64,000 bases of DNA from Pseudomonas gingeri (GCF_013386115.1 NZ_JACAOR010000011.1:310001-374000), one strand, 5' to 3'; positions 9,039 through 17,663 are shown, counted from the stretch's first letter. The notes: generated by a model not told the origin, from the sequence alone. Numbers and translations: made by a program.

Positions 9039-9584
9039 TTACTGAACGACCAGGGTGAAGTAGCCGCTTTCCAGCGTGGAGGTGTCCTGCACTGCGCTGA
9101 TGGTCGCGTTGGGATTGCTGGTCGAGACGGTAGCCGTGGTGATCCCGTTGATGATGGCATAGGCGGAAAAGGTATGGCCGATGTTCAGTGTCTCGACCCT
9201 GAAAGAATCGCTCACCACCACGTTTTGCAGAGGTTTATCGTCCCTGGTCAGGGTAAATGTCACCGGGTTGAGGCAGGTTTTCTGAAAGCTCAGTTGGTCA
9301 GCCACCGGGCTCGGTGATTCGACGACCTCGAACTCATAGCTTCCCTGGCTGGGCACCTGGAGGACCTGGGCGAGAAAGCCCATGCTGCCGCGTATTTCCA
9401 GCGGGGCCGAAACATAGGTATTGCCGTCGATCACCGTGCTGGCATTGACTTGGCGAGTGTCATCCAAGGGGACGATAAGGGTTGCATCGGGTTCCAGCCC
9501 CGGTAAACGGGCGATGATCAGATCTCCCTGTTTGACGACAAACTGGCTGATAAAGCCGGTCTGATTGTGCAGTGTGATGGCCAT
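9039..9584 (-). CDS. Uncharacterised beta-rich protein, paralogue 2
   Basis: A 181-residue protein starting MAITLHNQTGFISQFVVKQG, nearly colinear with the protein encoded at 5054-5602 and sharing its longest conserved blocks (SMGFLAQVLQV, LSFQKTCLNPVTFT, KPLQNVVV). Its own promoter must lie in 9585-9726. It is separated from paralogue 1 by the regulator and the small gene at 8578, so the whole cluster reads operon-regulator-small gene-paralogue. No signal peptide, membrane segment or enzyme motif is visible. A duplicated all-beta protein under a dedicated regulator suggests a secreted, surface or toxin-like product made in quantity, but this is inference. Confidence 0.7.
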   Translation of the reverse strand: MAITLHNQTGFISQFVVKQGDLIIARLPGLEPDATLIVPLDDTRQVNASTVIDGNTYVSAPLEIRGSMGFLAQVLQVPSQGSYEFEVVESPSPVADQLSFQKTCLNPVTFTLTRDDKPLQNVVVSDSFRVETLNIGHTFSAYAIINGITTATVSTSNPNATISAVQDTSTLESGYFTLVVQ

Positions 9585-9726
9585 GAAGAGCTCCTTGGGA
9601 ACGGGACAGCCGGAAGTCCGTGCGGCTTCGGCGCAACGAAGCGTAGAACATTAATCTCTACTTAACCCACGCCCCTTCAAATAGCGTATCTTTTCCCTCA
9701 ACCCTCCTTTTCAGTTGGCGTTTCCG

Positions 9727-10068
9727 ATGTTCAGGTTTCGATTGATCTTGACCCTGGTGCTCAGCCTGATGCTGCCGATCTTCGGTAGCGTGGCCGCGGC
9801 CGCGTCTTTTGCCGAACCCTGCCCGATGCCACTGATGAGTCATGACGGCTCGGCAATGAGCCATGCCCCCTGCTGCAATGACATGCAGCACGGCACCGTC
9901 TCCAAGTCGCCGTGCAAGTCGGGGGAGGAGTGCAAGATCGGCGGCCTGGTCCGGATCCTGAATATCGGCACCTTCTCTTCGCTGCCACCGTTGCCGCTCA
10001 CCCTGTCAACGCCCACCGTGCTCCAGTCCGAGCCGGCCGACCTGTGGCGCCCTCCGCGTTACGTCTGA
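9727..10068 (+). CDS. Small exported Met/His/Cys-rich protein, likely copper-associated
   Basis: A protein of about 113 residues with an N-terminal signal peptide (MFRFRLILTLVLSLMLPIFG, then SVAAAA). The mature part begins with a dense metal-ligand region, CPMPLMSHDGSAMSH, then CCNDMQHG and CKSGEECK, that could bind Cu(I) or Ag(I) in the periplasm. The ATG at 9727 was chosen because it begins the signal peptide; an in-frame TTG at 9715 would add four residues. It sits 100 bp upstream of the outer-membrane gene of a cusCBA-type operon and in the same direction, which supports a metal-sensing or carrier role. The family is not recognised by name. Confidence 0.65.
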   Translation: MFRFRLILTLVLSLMLPIFGSVAAAASFAEPCPMPLMSHDGSAMSHAPCCNDMQHGTVSKSPCKSGEECKIGGLVRILNIGTFSSLPPLPLTLSTPTVLQSEPADLWRPPRYV

Positions 10069-10168
10069 TGCCCTGATGTTCATTCCACGTTCCCTGTAAA
10101 GGGCGCGGGAGCCTGTGTGTGCGCCTGTGACGGCGGACACCTCGATCATCTGCATTGGAGACGAACGC

Positions 10169-11434
10169 ATGTTCGCTTTCATTCCCTCACACCGCCTGCT
10201 GGCCGGTGTGATCGCTGTTGTCCTGGGCGCGAGCCCGTGGCTGGCCGTCCAGGCCGAGCCCCTGAGTTTCGAGCGGGCACAGCAACTCGCCGAACATACC
10301 GCGCCGGAGAACCTTGCCCGTATGGCACAGGTGCAGTCGGCGCAATCTTCCGTCGGGCCGGCCGATGCGCTGCCCGATCCCAAGCTGATGCTGGGCATCC
10401 AGGATCTGCCGATCCAGGGCTCCGGTCGCTATTCGTTCAACGGTGATTCGATGACTGAACGGCAGATCGGGCTGCGCCAGGAAGTTCCCAACAGCGACAA
10501 GCGCCTGGCCCGCAAGAACCTCGCCCTGGCGTCCGTCGACGTCGCCGAGGCCGAGCAGCGCGCGGCCCTGCTGGAGGTCAAGCGGCAAACCGCACTGGCC
10601 TGGCTCGGGGTCTATTACGCCGAGCGCAGCGTGAGCCTGTTCGATCAGTTGGACCATCAGGTCGCCTTGCTGCGCACCACCACCGCCTCGCGCATCGCCG
10701 GTGGCGGTGCCCAGGCCGGGGATCTGCTGCAGGCTGACCAGGAAGCGCTGAGCCTGGCGGATCGTCGCGACGAGCTGGTGCAGAACATCGCCGTCGCCCG
10801 AGCGAAACTGCGCCGCTGGATCGGTGCCGACGCCGATCAACCGCTGCAGGACGGGCCGCCGACCTGGGCGCCAATCCTGCCCCACAGCCAACACACCCTG
10901 GGTCGTCATCCGGACCTGCAAGCCGCCACCGCCCGGGTCGGCGAAGCCAATGCCGAACTGGCCGAGGCCATCGCCGAGAAGAAACCCGACTGGGGTGTCG
11001 AGCTGGTATACGGCCATCGCGACCGCCAGTTTGGCGGCGACATGGCGTCGTTGCAGTTCACTTTCGACCTGCCACTGTTCGTCGGCTCCCGCCAGGGGCC
11101 GCGAATCAATGCCCGGCAACACGCGCTCGAACAGCGTGAAGCTGAGCAGGAAGTGATGTTGCGCGAGCATCGGGCCGAACTGGAAAGTGGTCTGGCCGAG
11201 CTCGAGCGCCTGAAAAAAGCCGTCGAACGCTCGCAGCAATCGTCGATTCCCCTGGCCAGCCGGCGCAGCGACCTGGAACTGGCCTCCTACAAGGCCGGGA
11301 AAAGTCCATTGAACGCGGTGATCAGCGCGCGCCGCGAACTGATCGAAGCCCACCTGCGCGAGATCAGTCAGCAGGCCCAACTCGGCCAACTGTCCGCCAG
11401 CCTCTATTTCGCCTATGTTGAGGGCCTCAAATGA
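10169..11434 (+). CDS. cusC: TolC-family outer membrane protein of a copper/silver efflux system
   Basis: A 421-residue outer-membrane efflux protein. The N-terminus is a signal peptide ending at VQA. The remainder has the two-fold alpha-helical repeats of the TolC family, for example the heptad-rich ALASVDVAEAEQRAALLEVK and EHRAELESGLAELERLKKAV segments and the ELIEAHLREISQQAQLG C-terminal helix. It forms the outer-membrane channel for the RND pump encoded next. The ATG at 10169 follows GGAG and opens the signal peptide; the frame is open 18 codons further upstream but without a signal sequence. The stop overlaps the start of the adaptor gene by 4 bp. The gene symbol is by operon context; the sequence by itself shows only the family. 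Confidence 0.85.
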   Translation: MFAFIPSHRLLAGVIAVVLGASPWLAVQAEPLSFERAQQLAEHTAPENLARMAQVQSAQSSVGPADALPDPKLMLGIQDLPIQGSGRYSFNGDSMTERQIGLRQEVPNSDKRLARKNLALASVDVAEAEQRAALLEVKRQTALAWLGVYYAERSVSLFDQLDHQVALLRTTTASRIAGGGAQAGDLLQADQEALSLADRRDELVQNIAVARAKLRRWIGADADQPLQDGPPTWAPILPHSQHTLGRHPDLQAATARVGEANAELAEAIAEKKPDWGVELVYGHRDRQFGGDMASLQFTFDLPLFVGSRQGPRINARQHALEQREAEQEVMLREHRAELESGLAELERLKKAVERSQQSSIPLASRRSDLELASYKAGKSPLNAVISARRELIEAHLREISQQAQLGQLSASLYFAYVEGLK

Positions 11435-12681
11435 AGACGCTCGCTTATTCCGTACTGACCCTCGCGCTGGCGGGACTGGGTGTTGCCGGTGGCTACTGGC
11501 TCGGCCACGGCGGGACCGCGATGTCCGCCACCACCGATGCCGGCAAGAAGGAACGCCCGGCGTTGTACTGGTTCGACCCGATGTACCCGACCCAGCATTT
11601 CGATGCCCCGGGCAAATCACCGTTCATGGACATGCAACTGGTGCCCAAGTATGTCGATGCCGCCGAGGACAGCACGTCCATCAGCGTATCGCCGCAACTG
11701 GCGCAGAACCTCGGCATGCGTACCGCCGCGGTGGTTCGCGAATCTCTGCCCGGCGGCCTGGAGGCCGTCGGCGCGCTGGCCTACAACCAGCGCGACGTGG
11801 TCAACCTGCAAGCCCGTGCCGCCGGTTTTGTCGAGCGGGTCTACGATCGCGCACCCGGCGATGTCCTGCAGGCCGGCGCACCGCTGGTGGATCTGCTGAT
11901 CCCGGAATGGTCCGCCGCGCAACTGGAGTTTGTCGCGGTACTCGCCACCGGTGACAGCCGGCTGGTCCAGGCCACCCGCGAGCGCCTGCGCCTGCTGGGC
12001 ATGCCCGACGACGTGATCGCCCAGGTGGCGAAGACCCGCAAGGTCCGTCCGGTGCTGACCCTGTCCACGCCGATTGCCGGCGAACTGCAGAGCCTCGAAG
12101 TGCGTGCCGGGATGACCGTCTCCGCCGGGATGAGCCTGGCGCGCATCAATGGCCTGTCCAGCGTCTGGCTCGATACTTCGGTGCCGGAGGCCCTGGCTTC
12201 TTCGGTGGCGGTGGGCGCGCAGGTCGCGGTGGCGTTGTCGGCTTATCCCGGTCGTGGGGTACAGGGCAAGGTGCTGGCGATCCTGCCGGGGGTCGATGGG
12301 CAGAGCCGTACCCTGACGGTGCGCAGCCAGTTGCCCAATACCGACGGCAGCCTGCGTCCCGGCATGTTTGCCTCGGTGCGCTTCGCTGCGACCGACCCGC
12401 GTCCGAGCCTGTTGATCCCCAGTGAAGCGCTGATCCGTACCGGCAAGCGCGACCTGGTGATGCTGGCCGGGGACAAGGGGCGCTACAAACCGGTGCAAGT
12501 CCGTACCGGACGTGAGTCGGCAGGGCGCATCGAAGTCCTCGAAGGCCTCACCGAAGGGCAGCAGGTGGTGACTTCCGGCCAGTTCCTGCTGGATTCCGAA
12601 GCCAGCCTGCAAGGCCTCGCCGAGCCGCAGGAAGCGACGTCCGCCACGCCATCGATGAACGCGATGGAGGGCATGAAATGA
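11431..12681 (+). CDS. cusB: Periplasmic adaptor of Cu(I)/Ag(I) RND efflux pump
   Basis: A 416-residue membrane-fusion protein. After an N-terminal membrane anchor it carries the heavy-metal-binding segment WFDPMYPTQHFDAPGKSPF followed by MDMQLVPKY (about residues 46-75), which closely matches the Met-containing segment of Escherichia coli CusB. Barrel-sandwich, hairpin and beta-barrel domains follow (ARAAGFVERVYDRAPGDVLQ, LSTPIAGELQSLEVRAGMTV, LRPGMFASVRF). The adaptor links the inner-membrane pump to the TolC-like channel and hands over periplasmic copper. Both ends overlap neighbours by 4 bp (ATGA), so the three pump genes are translationally coupled. Confidence 0.93.
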   Translation: MKTLAYSVLTLALAGLGVAGGYWLGHGGTAMSATTDAGKKERPALYWFDPMYPTQHFDAPGKSPFMDMQLVPKYVDAAEDSTSISVSPQLAQNLGMRTAAVVRESLPGGLEAVGALAYNQRDVVNLQARAAGFVERVYDRAPGDVLQAGAPLVDLLIPEWSAAQLEFVAVLATGDSRLVQATRERLRLLGMPDDVIAQVAKTRKVRPVLTLSTPIAGELQSLEVRAGMTVSAGMSLARINGLSSVWLDTSVPEALASSVAVGAQVAVALSAYPGRGVQGKVLAILPGVDGQSRTLTVRSQLPNTDGSLRPGMFASVRFAATDPRPSLLIPSEALIRTGKRDLVMLAGDKGRYKPVQVRTGRESAGRIEVLEGLTEGQQVVTSGQFLLDSEASLQGLAEPQEATSATPSMNAMEGMK

Positions 12682-15600
12682 TCAAGCGCCTGATCCACTG
12701 GTCCATCGGCAATCGCTTCCTGGTGCTGCTGGCGACCCTGTTCATCGTGGCGTGGGGTATCTGGTCGGTGCGCAACACCCCGCTGGATGCGCTGCCGGAC
12801 CTTTCCGATACCCAGGTGATCATCCGCACCAGCTTTCCCGGGCAGGCACCGCAGATCGTCGAGAACCAGGTCACCTACCCGCTGGCCAGTACCATGCTCT
12901 CGGTGCCGGGGGCGAAGACCGTGCGTGGTTACTCGTTTTTTGGCGACTCCTTCGTCTATGTGATTTTCGACGACGGCACCGACCTGTACTGGGCCCGCTC
13001 GCGGGTGCTGGAGTACCTGAACCAGGCCCAGGGACGCCTGCCCAAGGGGGTGACCAGCGCCCTCGGGCCGGACGCCACCGGGGTCGGCTGGATCTACCAG
13101 TACGCCCTCGTGGATCGCAGTGGCCAGCACGACCTGGCGCAGTTGCGCGGGATCCAGGACTGGTTCCTCAAGTACGAACTCAAGACCGTGCCCAACGTGG
13201 CGGAAGTCGCCACCATCGGCGGCATGGTCAAGGAATACCAGGTGCTGCTCGACCCGCAGAAGATGGTGGCTTACGGGATCACCCAGCAGCAGGTCGGCGA
13301 GGCCCTGGGCAATGCCAACCAGGAAGCCGGTGGTTCGGTGCTGGAACTGGCGGAGCGCGAATACATGGTGCGCGCCACCGGCTACCTGAAGACCCTGGAT
13401 GACTTTCGCAATATCCCGCTGAAGACCTCGGCCACCGGTGTGCCGACGCTGCTCGGGCAGGTCGCGACGATCCAGCTCGGCCCGGAAATGCGCCGGGGAG
13501 TCGCCGAACTCGACGGTGAAGGCGAGGCGGTGGGGGGCGTCATCATCCTGCGTTCGGGCAAGAACGCCCACGAGACCCTCGAAGCGGTCAAGGCCCGTCT
13601 CGCCGACCTGCGCTCCAGCCTGCCGGCGGGTGTCGAGCTGGTGACCACCTATGATCGCTCGCAACTGATCGACCGGGCGATCCACAACCTGAGTTTCAAG
13701 CTGCTGGAAGAGTTCGGCGTGGTGGCGCTGGTGTGCCTGGTGTTTCTCTGGCACCTGCGTTCCTCGCTGGTGGCGATCATCACCTTGCCGCTGGGGGTGC
13801 TCATGGCGTTTATCGTCATGCGCATCGAAGGCGTCAACGCCAATATCATGTCCCTCGGCGGTATTGCGATTGCCATCGGCGCGATGGTCGATGCCGCCGT
13901 GGTGATGATCGAGAACGCCCATAAACATATCGAGGCCTGGCAAGTGCGACACCCCGGCCAGAAGCTGCAGGGCGAAACCCATTGGCGGGTGATCGGCGAG
14001 GCGGCGGCGGAGGTCGGCCCGGCACTGTTCTTCAGCCTGTTGATCATCACCCTGTCGTTCCTGCCGGTGTTCACCTTGCAGGCCCAGGAAGGGCGGTTGT
14101 TCGGTCCGCTGGCGTTTACCAAGTCCTATTCGATGGCGGCGGCGGCGGGCTTGTCGGTGACGCTGGTGCCGGTACTGATGGGCTACTGGATTCGCGGGCA
14201 CATTCCCACCGAGCAGCAGAACCCGCTCAATCGCTGGTTGATCGCGGCTTATCGGCCCGTGCTGGAAGCGGTACTGAAATGGCCGAAACTGACCCTGGCG
14301 CTGGCGACCGTGATCTTCCTGTCCAGCTTCTGGCCGTTGAGCCAGCTGGGAGGCGAGTTCATCCCGGCGCTGGACGAAGGCGACCTGCTCTACATGCCCT
14401 CGGCGTTGCCCGGCCTGCCGGTCAGCAAGGCGGCGCAACTGCTGCAGCAGACCAACCGGATGATTCGCAGCGTGCCGGAAGTCGAGCATGTCTTCGGCAA
14501 GTCCGGGCGGGCGGAGACCGCCACCGATCCGGCGCCGCTGGAGATGTTCGAGACCACCATCAAGTTCAAGCCCCGTGACCAGTGGCGGCCGGGCATGACC
14601 CCGGAAAAACTGATCGAGGCCCTGGATCAGGCGGTCAAGGTGCCGGGGCTGTCGAACCTCTGGGTGCCGCCGATTCGCAACCGTATCGATATGCTCGCCA
14701 CCGGCATCAAGAGCCCGATCGGGGTCAAGGTGGCCGGTACTTCCCTGGCCGATATCGATGACATCGCCCACCAGATCGAGAGCGTCGCCAAGCAGGTGCC
14801 CGGCGTGACCTCGGCCCTGGCCGAACGCCTGACCGGCGGCAGCTATCTCGATATCGGGATCAATCGCCTGGCGGCGGCACGCTACGGCTTGAGCATCGCC
14901 GATGTGCAGGCGGTGGTCTCCGGGGCGGTGGGTGGCAGCACGGTCGGCGAGACGGTCGAAGGTGTGGCGCGCTATCCCATCAGCCTGCGTTATCCACGGG
15001 AATGGCGCGACAGTCCCCAGGCCCTCAGGCAATTGCCGATACTGACCGCCGGCGGCCAGCAGATCACCCTGGGCGCGGTGGCCGATATCGGCGTGAGCGC
15101 CGGGCCGCCGATGCTGCGCAGCGAGAACGGGCGCTTGTCCGGCTGGATCTATGTCGATGTGCGCGGCCGTGACCTGGCGTCCACCGCCCGCGACCTGCAA
15201 CAGCAGGTGGCGCAGCAGGTACAGCTCAAGCCGGGGATGACCGTGTCCTACTCCGGCCAGTACGAGTTCCTGGAACGGGCCAATGCGCGGTTGATGTGGG
15301 TGGTGCCGGCGACCTTGCTGATCATCTTCGTGCTGCTGTACCTGACCTTCGGGCGCTTCAGCGAAGCGGGGCTGATCATGGTCACGTTGCCGTTCGCCCT
15401 GTCGGGCGGGGTGTGGTTGCTCTATCTGCTGGGGTTCAACCAGTCGGTGGCGACCGGCGTGGGTTTTATCGCCCTCGCCGGGGTGTCGGCGGAATTCGGC
15501 GTGATCATGCTGCTCTACCTGAAGAACGCCTGGGCCACGCGGTTGGAGGAGGGGCGGGATGACAACGCCGGCCTGCTCGAATCGATTCGCGAGGGCGCGG

Positions 15601-15797
15601 TGCTGCGGGTGCGGCCCAAGGTGATGACCGTGGCGGTGATCATCGCCGGCCTGCTGCCGATTCTCTGGGGCAGCGGCACCGGCTCCGAGGTGATGAAGCG
15701 GATTGCCGCGCCGATGGTCGGCGGGATGATCACCGCCCCCCTGTTGTCGATGCTGGTGCTGCCGGCGGCGTATTGGCTGATGAAGCGTCGGCGCTAG
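12678..15797 (+). CDS. cusA: Cu(I)/Ag(I) RND efflux transporter
   Basis: A 1039-residue heavy-metal RND pump of the CusA/CzcA family with the usual twelve membrane segments and two large periplasmic loops. The sequence follows E. coli CusA almost throughout, including VRGYSFFGDSFVYVIFDDGT and NIMSLGGIAIAIGAMVDAAV. The three methionines that make the periplasmic Cu/Ag site in CusA are conserved by position in DLLYMPS, WRPGMTPEK and RIDMLATG. This argues for monovalent copper/silver rather than Zn/Co/Cd as substrate. It is the last gene of the operon and is followed by a 12-bp perfect hairpin. Confidence 0.95.
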   Translation: MIKRLIHWSIGNRFLVLLATLFIVAWGIWSVRNTPLDALPDLSDTQVIIRTSFPGQAPQIVENQVTYPLASTMLSVPGAKTVRGYSFFGDSFVYVIFDDGTDLYWARSRVLEYLNQAQGRLPKGVTSALGPDATGVGWIYQYALVDRSGQHDLAQLRGIQDWFLKYELKTVPNVAEVATIGGMVKEYQVLLDPQKMVAYGITQQQVGEALGNANQEAGGSVLELAEREYMVRATGYLKTLDDFRNIPLKTSATGVPTLLGQVATIQLGPEMRRGVAELDGEGEAVGGVIILRSGKNAHETLEAVKARLADLRSSLPAGVELVTTYDRSQLIDRAIHNLSFKLLEEFGVVALVCLVFLWHLRSSLVAIITLPLGVLMAFIVMRIEGVNANIMSLGGIAIAIGAMVDAAVVMIENAHKHIEAWQVRHPGQKLQGETHWRVIGEAAAEVGPALFFSLLIITLSFLPVFTLQAQEGRLFGPLAFTKSYSMAAAAGLSVTLVPVLMGYWIRGHIPTEQQNPLNRWLIAAYRPVLEAVLKWPKLTLALATVIFLSSFWPLSQLGGEFIPALDEGDLLYMPSALPGLPVSKAAQLLQQTNRMIRSVPEVEHVFGKSGRAETATDPAPLEMFETTIKFKPRDQWRPGMTPEKLIEALDQAVKVPGLSNLWVPPIRNRIDMLATGIKSPIGVKVAGTSLADIDDIAHQIESVAKQVPGVTSALAERLTGGSYLDIGINRLAAARYGLSIADVQAVVSGAVGGSTVGETVEGVARYPISLRYPREWRDSPQALRQLPILTAGGQQITLGAVADIGVSAGPPMLRSENGRLSGWIYVDVRGRDLASTARDLQQQVAQQVQLKPGMTVSYSGQYEFLERANARLMWVVPATLLIIFVLLYLTFGRFSEAGLIMVTLPFALSGGVWLLYLLGFNQSVATGVGFIALAGVSAEFGVIMLLYLKNAWATRLEEGRDDNAGLLESIREGAVLRVRPKVMTVAVIIAGLLPILWGSGTGSEVMKRIAAPMVGGMITAPLLSMLVLPAAYWLMKRRR

Positions 15798-15806
15798 GCC
15801 ATGAAA

Positions 15807-15833
15807 GCGTTCCCACGCTCTGCGTGGGAACGC
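15807..15833. terminator. Hairpin between convergent genes (terminator or dispersed palindrome)
   Basis: A perfect 12-bp inverted repeat, GCGTTCCCACGC / GCGTGGGAACGC with a 3-base loop, sits 9 bp after cusA and 5 bp before the end of the convergent gene at 15839. There is no T-run on the plus strand. The same palindrome type is a dispersed element in many fluorescent pseudomonads, so it may be both a mobile-element-like repeat and a bidirectional transcription stop. Confidence 0.6.
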
Positions 15834-15838
15834 GTCCG

Positions 15839-17293
15839 CTAGCGCCAGCTATGGAATATCTCCTTGCAGACCGGGATCATCGGGCTGAGCCTGTCGTCCG
15901 GATCCTGTGCTTTCCTGTGAACCCAGATCAGCGAATGGAATGCTGCCACGACCTTCTCTTTCGTTTTGAACACTCCCGCTCCACCCCCGTAGTATCTGAC
16001 GATCCCCGCGTGGGTGAATTTCAGGCAGGCTTCGTACAGGTTCAGGCCACTGTCCGTTGCATCCTCCCCGACCGTCGCAGCGCTGGTGGTCAGAAATGCG
16101 TTCCAGGTTTGCGGCACCCTGATTTTTTTCTTCCTGATTTTTTTGGTCGGACTGCCGAAGACCGACCCGAACAGTCCGGTGGGTGGAACCTCGTACTCCT
16201 CGTCCACTTCCGTTTCGATTTGAACCGTCTTGGTCACGAAGCGCAGGCCGCTTCTCGAGCTGCCGTACTCTGCTTCTTTCACTATCTTGTCCAACGGATC
16301 GGCCCACACGACGATAGGTTCGACCGTACCGGGACATCCGATCTGCTCGAGGAGGCCACGCACGAACCGGCAGATGGCCTGGCACTCAGCCGTGTATTCC
16401 CGATGCTGGCCAAGGGCCCAGGCGCCGATTTCCGGATGTGTGTAATACGGATGACCGAGCTCGTCGGGAACATTCGCGTTCTTTTCAAGCGTATAGGTCG
16501 GGAAATAGCCCATCAGTGTCTCGACGATCTTGTGGGGCGCGCTCAGCCCGATCTTCTTGACTGCCGCGATCGAGTGTTTCATGCGGTAGGAGGTAACCCC
16601 ATCATCTGGCTCGGATGGGCGCAAACGTGGGGTCGAAAAGGTCAGAAAAAGATGATTGCTTGTGGCGCCTATCGACACCTGTGCTCCACGCCTGGTGGTG
16701 GCCGTCCAGGCAATCTTGAACACTCCGCTGGCGATGTTCGGCAGTTCTGAGTCCGAGGTCAGATCCAGCGTGTTCCTGCCGATGTTGAAGGTTACGGCGG
16801 CGGAGGAAAATCGAACGGGTCCGACAGCCCCTTCGATGCTACCGTCATCCGGCGCTTCTCCCTCGGCCTCGATCACAATCCGGACGCGGAATTTCGTGTT
16901 GATGCTGTGGCTGATCATATTGGATTTGCCCGGCGTCCAATCCGGCTTGGTATATAAGGCACCGGTGTTTTTCCAGTCGGTCGTATTGTCCTTGAGCAGC
17001 CCATGGTCCGAGAGGAACGTCAGTTCAATGATCTTGAGCGTGAGGGGAGGGATGACCTTGGGCTTTGGTGGTGGCTTGCTGGCCTCGCATGGCACCACCA
17101 TGGGAGTCAGGGGCTTCTCCTGTTTCTTGACGATAATGACTTTTCCGCCTTCTTCCTCATAGCGATTGAACCAGAGTTCACGCAGCTCCTCCGTGTCGGG
17201 AGTATTCGTTCGTCCGCGAGTCTTGATGAAGACGGCGTGCGATGCCCTGTCGAAGGCAATCTTATTGATATTGTCGGGGTCAACCGAGCGCAT
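15839..17293 (-). CDS. Uncharacterised protein, possible transglutaminase-like fold
   Basis: A 484-residue protein. The ATG at 17293 overlaps the end of the upstream small gene by 14 bp and follows GAGAAACGGA. No signal peptide or membrane segment is seen. The N-terminal half is beta-rich with a Pro/Lys linker (about residues 70-82). The middle has YYTHPEIGAWALGQHREY followed by AECQAICRFVRGLLEQIGCP, which resembles the cysteine-containing helix and LLRxxGxP turn of transglutaminase-like cysteine hydrolases; FTHAGIVRYYGGGAG near the C-terminus could supply the histidine. This is a weak motif match. The pairing with a short upstream protein recalls two-gene cargo units beside T6SS genes. Function unknown. 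Confidence 0.55.
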   Translation of the reverse strand: MRSVDPDNINKIAFDRASHAVFIKTRGRTNTPDTEELRELWFNRYEEEGGKVIIVKKQEKPLTPMVVPCEASKPPPKPKVIPPLTLKIIELTFLSDHGLLKDNTTDWKNTGALYTKPDWTPGKSNMISHSINTKFRVRIVIEAEGEAPDDGSIEGAVGPVRFSSAAVTFNIGRNTLDLTSDSELPNIASGVFKIAWTATTRRGAQVSIGATSNHLFLTFSTPRLRPSEPDDGVTSYRMKHSIAAVKKIGLSAPHKIVETLMGYFPTYTLEKNANVPDELGHPYYTHPEIGAWALGQHREYTAECQAICRFVRGLLEQIGCPGTVEPIVVWADPLDKIVKEAEYGSSRSGLRFVTKTVQIETEVDEEYEVPPTGLFGSVFGSPTKKIRKKKIRVPQTWNAFLTTSAATVGEDATDSGLNLYEACLKFTHAGIVRYYGGGAGVFKTKEKVVAAFHSLIWVHRKAQDPDDRLSPMIPVCKEIFHSWR

Positions 17294-17663
17294 TCCGTTT
17301 CTCCAGCATGAGGGATAACCGGTGACGCAGCAGCTCGGCGATTTTCTCGTCTTCCGTGAGTTCGCTCCGCGAAAGAATGTCCATTGCCCATGAGGTTTGC
17401 GTGGAACTCTGAAAGTTCCAGCCAAAATCGACCATCAGTTCGAGAAGGGCCATGACGAACGCTTCATCCGAAATGCCATGATCCAGTGCAACACGGATCC
17501 CGTTGTGCACACAGATGCGCAAGGTGTCATCGTCGAGTTCGTGCAGGTGGTGTGCACGGGACGCGCGCAACTGCGCGATTGCGCGCGTCTCGAAGGCGCT
17601 ATGGAGCGACGATTCGATTGCGCGCCATTGAGCCTCTCTTATCACCAGCATGGCGTACTCCAT
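17280..17663 (-). CDS. Small uncharacterised protein paired with the downstream 484-residue gene
   Basis: A 127-residue mostly helical soluble protein: MLVIREAQWRAIESSLHSAF, then RAIAQLRA, DDDTLRICVHNGIRVALDHG and ALLELMVDFGWNF. This resembles a family of about 120-150 residues beginning VIR..QM and ending in a short acidic tail that is often encoded directly upstream of large proteins of unknown function in proteobacteria. I recognise the pattern, not a function; a chaperone or adaptor for the downstream product is a reasonable guess. The start could also be the second Met (MLVIRE), four codons later. The stop overlaps the next gene's start by 14 bp. Confidence 0.6.
   Translation of the reverse strand: MEYAMLVIREAQWRAIESSLHSAFETRAIAQLRASRAHHLHELDDDTLRICVHNGIRVALDHGISDEAFVMALLELMVDFGWNFQSSTQTSWAMDILSRSELTEDEKIAELLRHRLSLMLEKRNALG

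Noticed and set aside
12483..15200. Very long open frame on the strand opposite cusB/cusA
   Set aside because: Antisense shadow of high-GC codons; composition is His/Gln/Arg-rich with no domain, and the plus strand encodes CusA with full family match.
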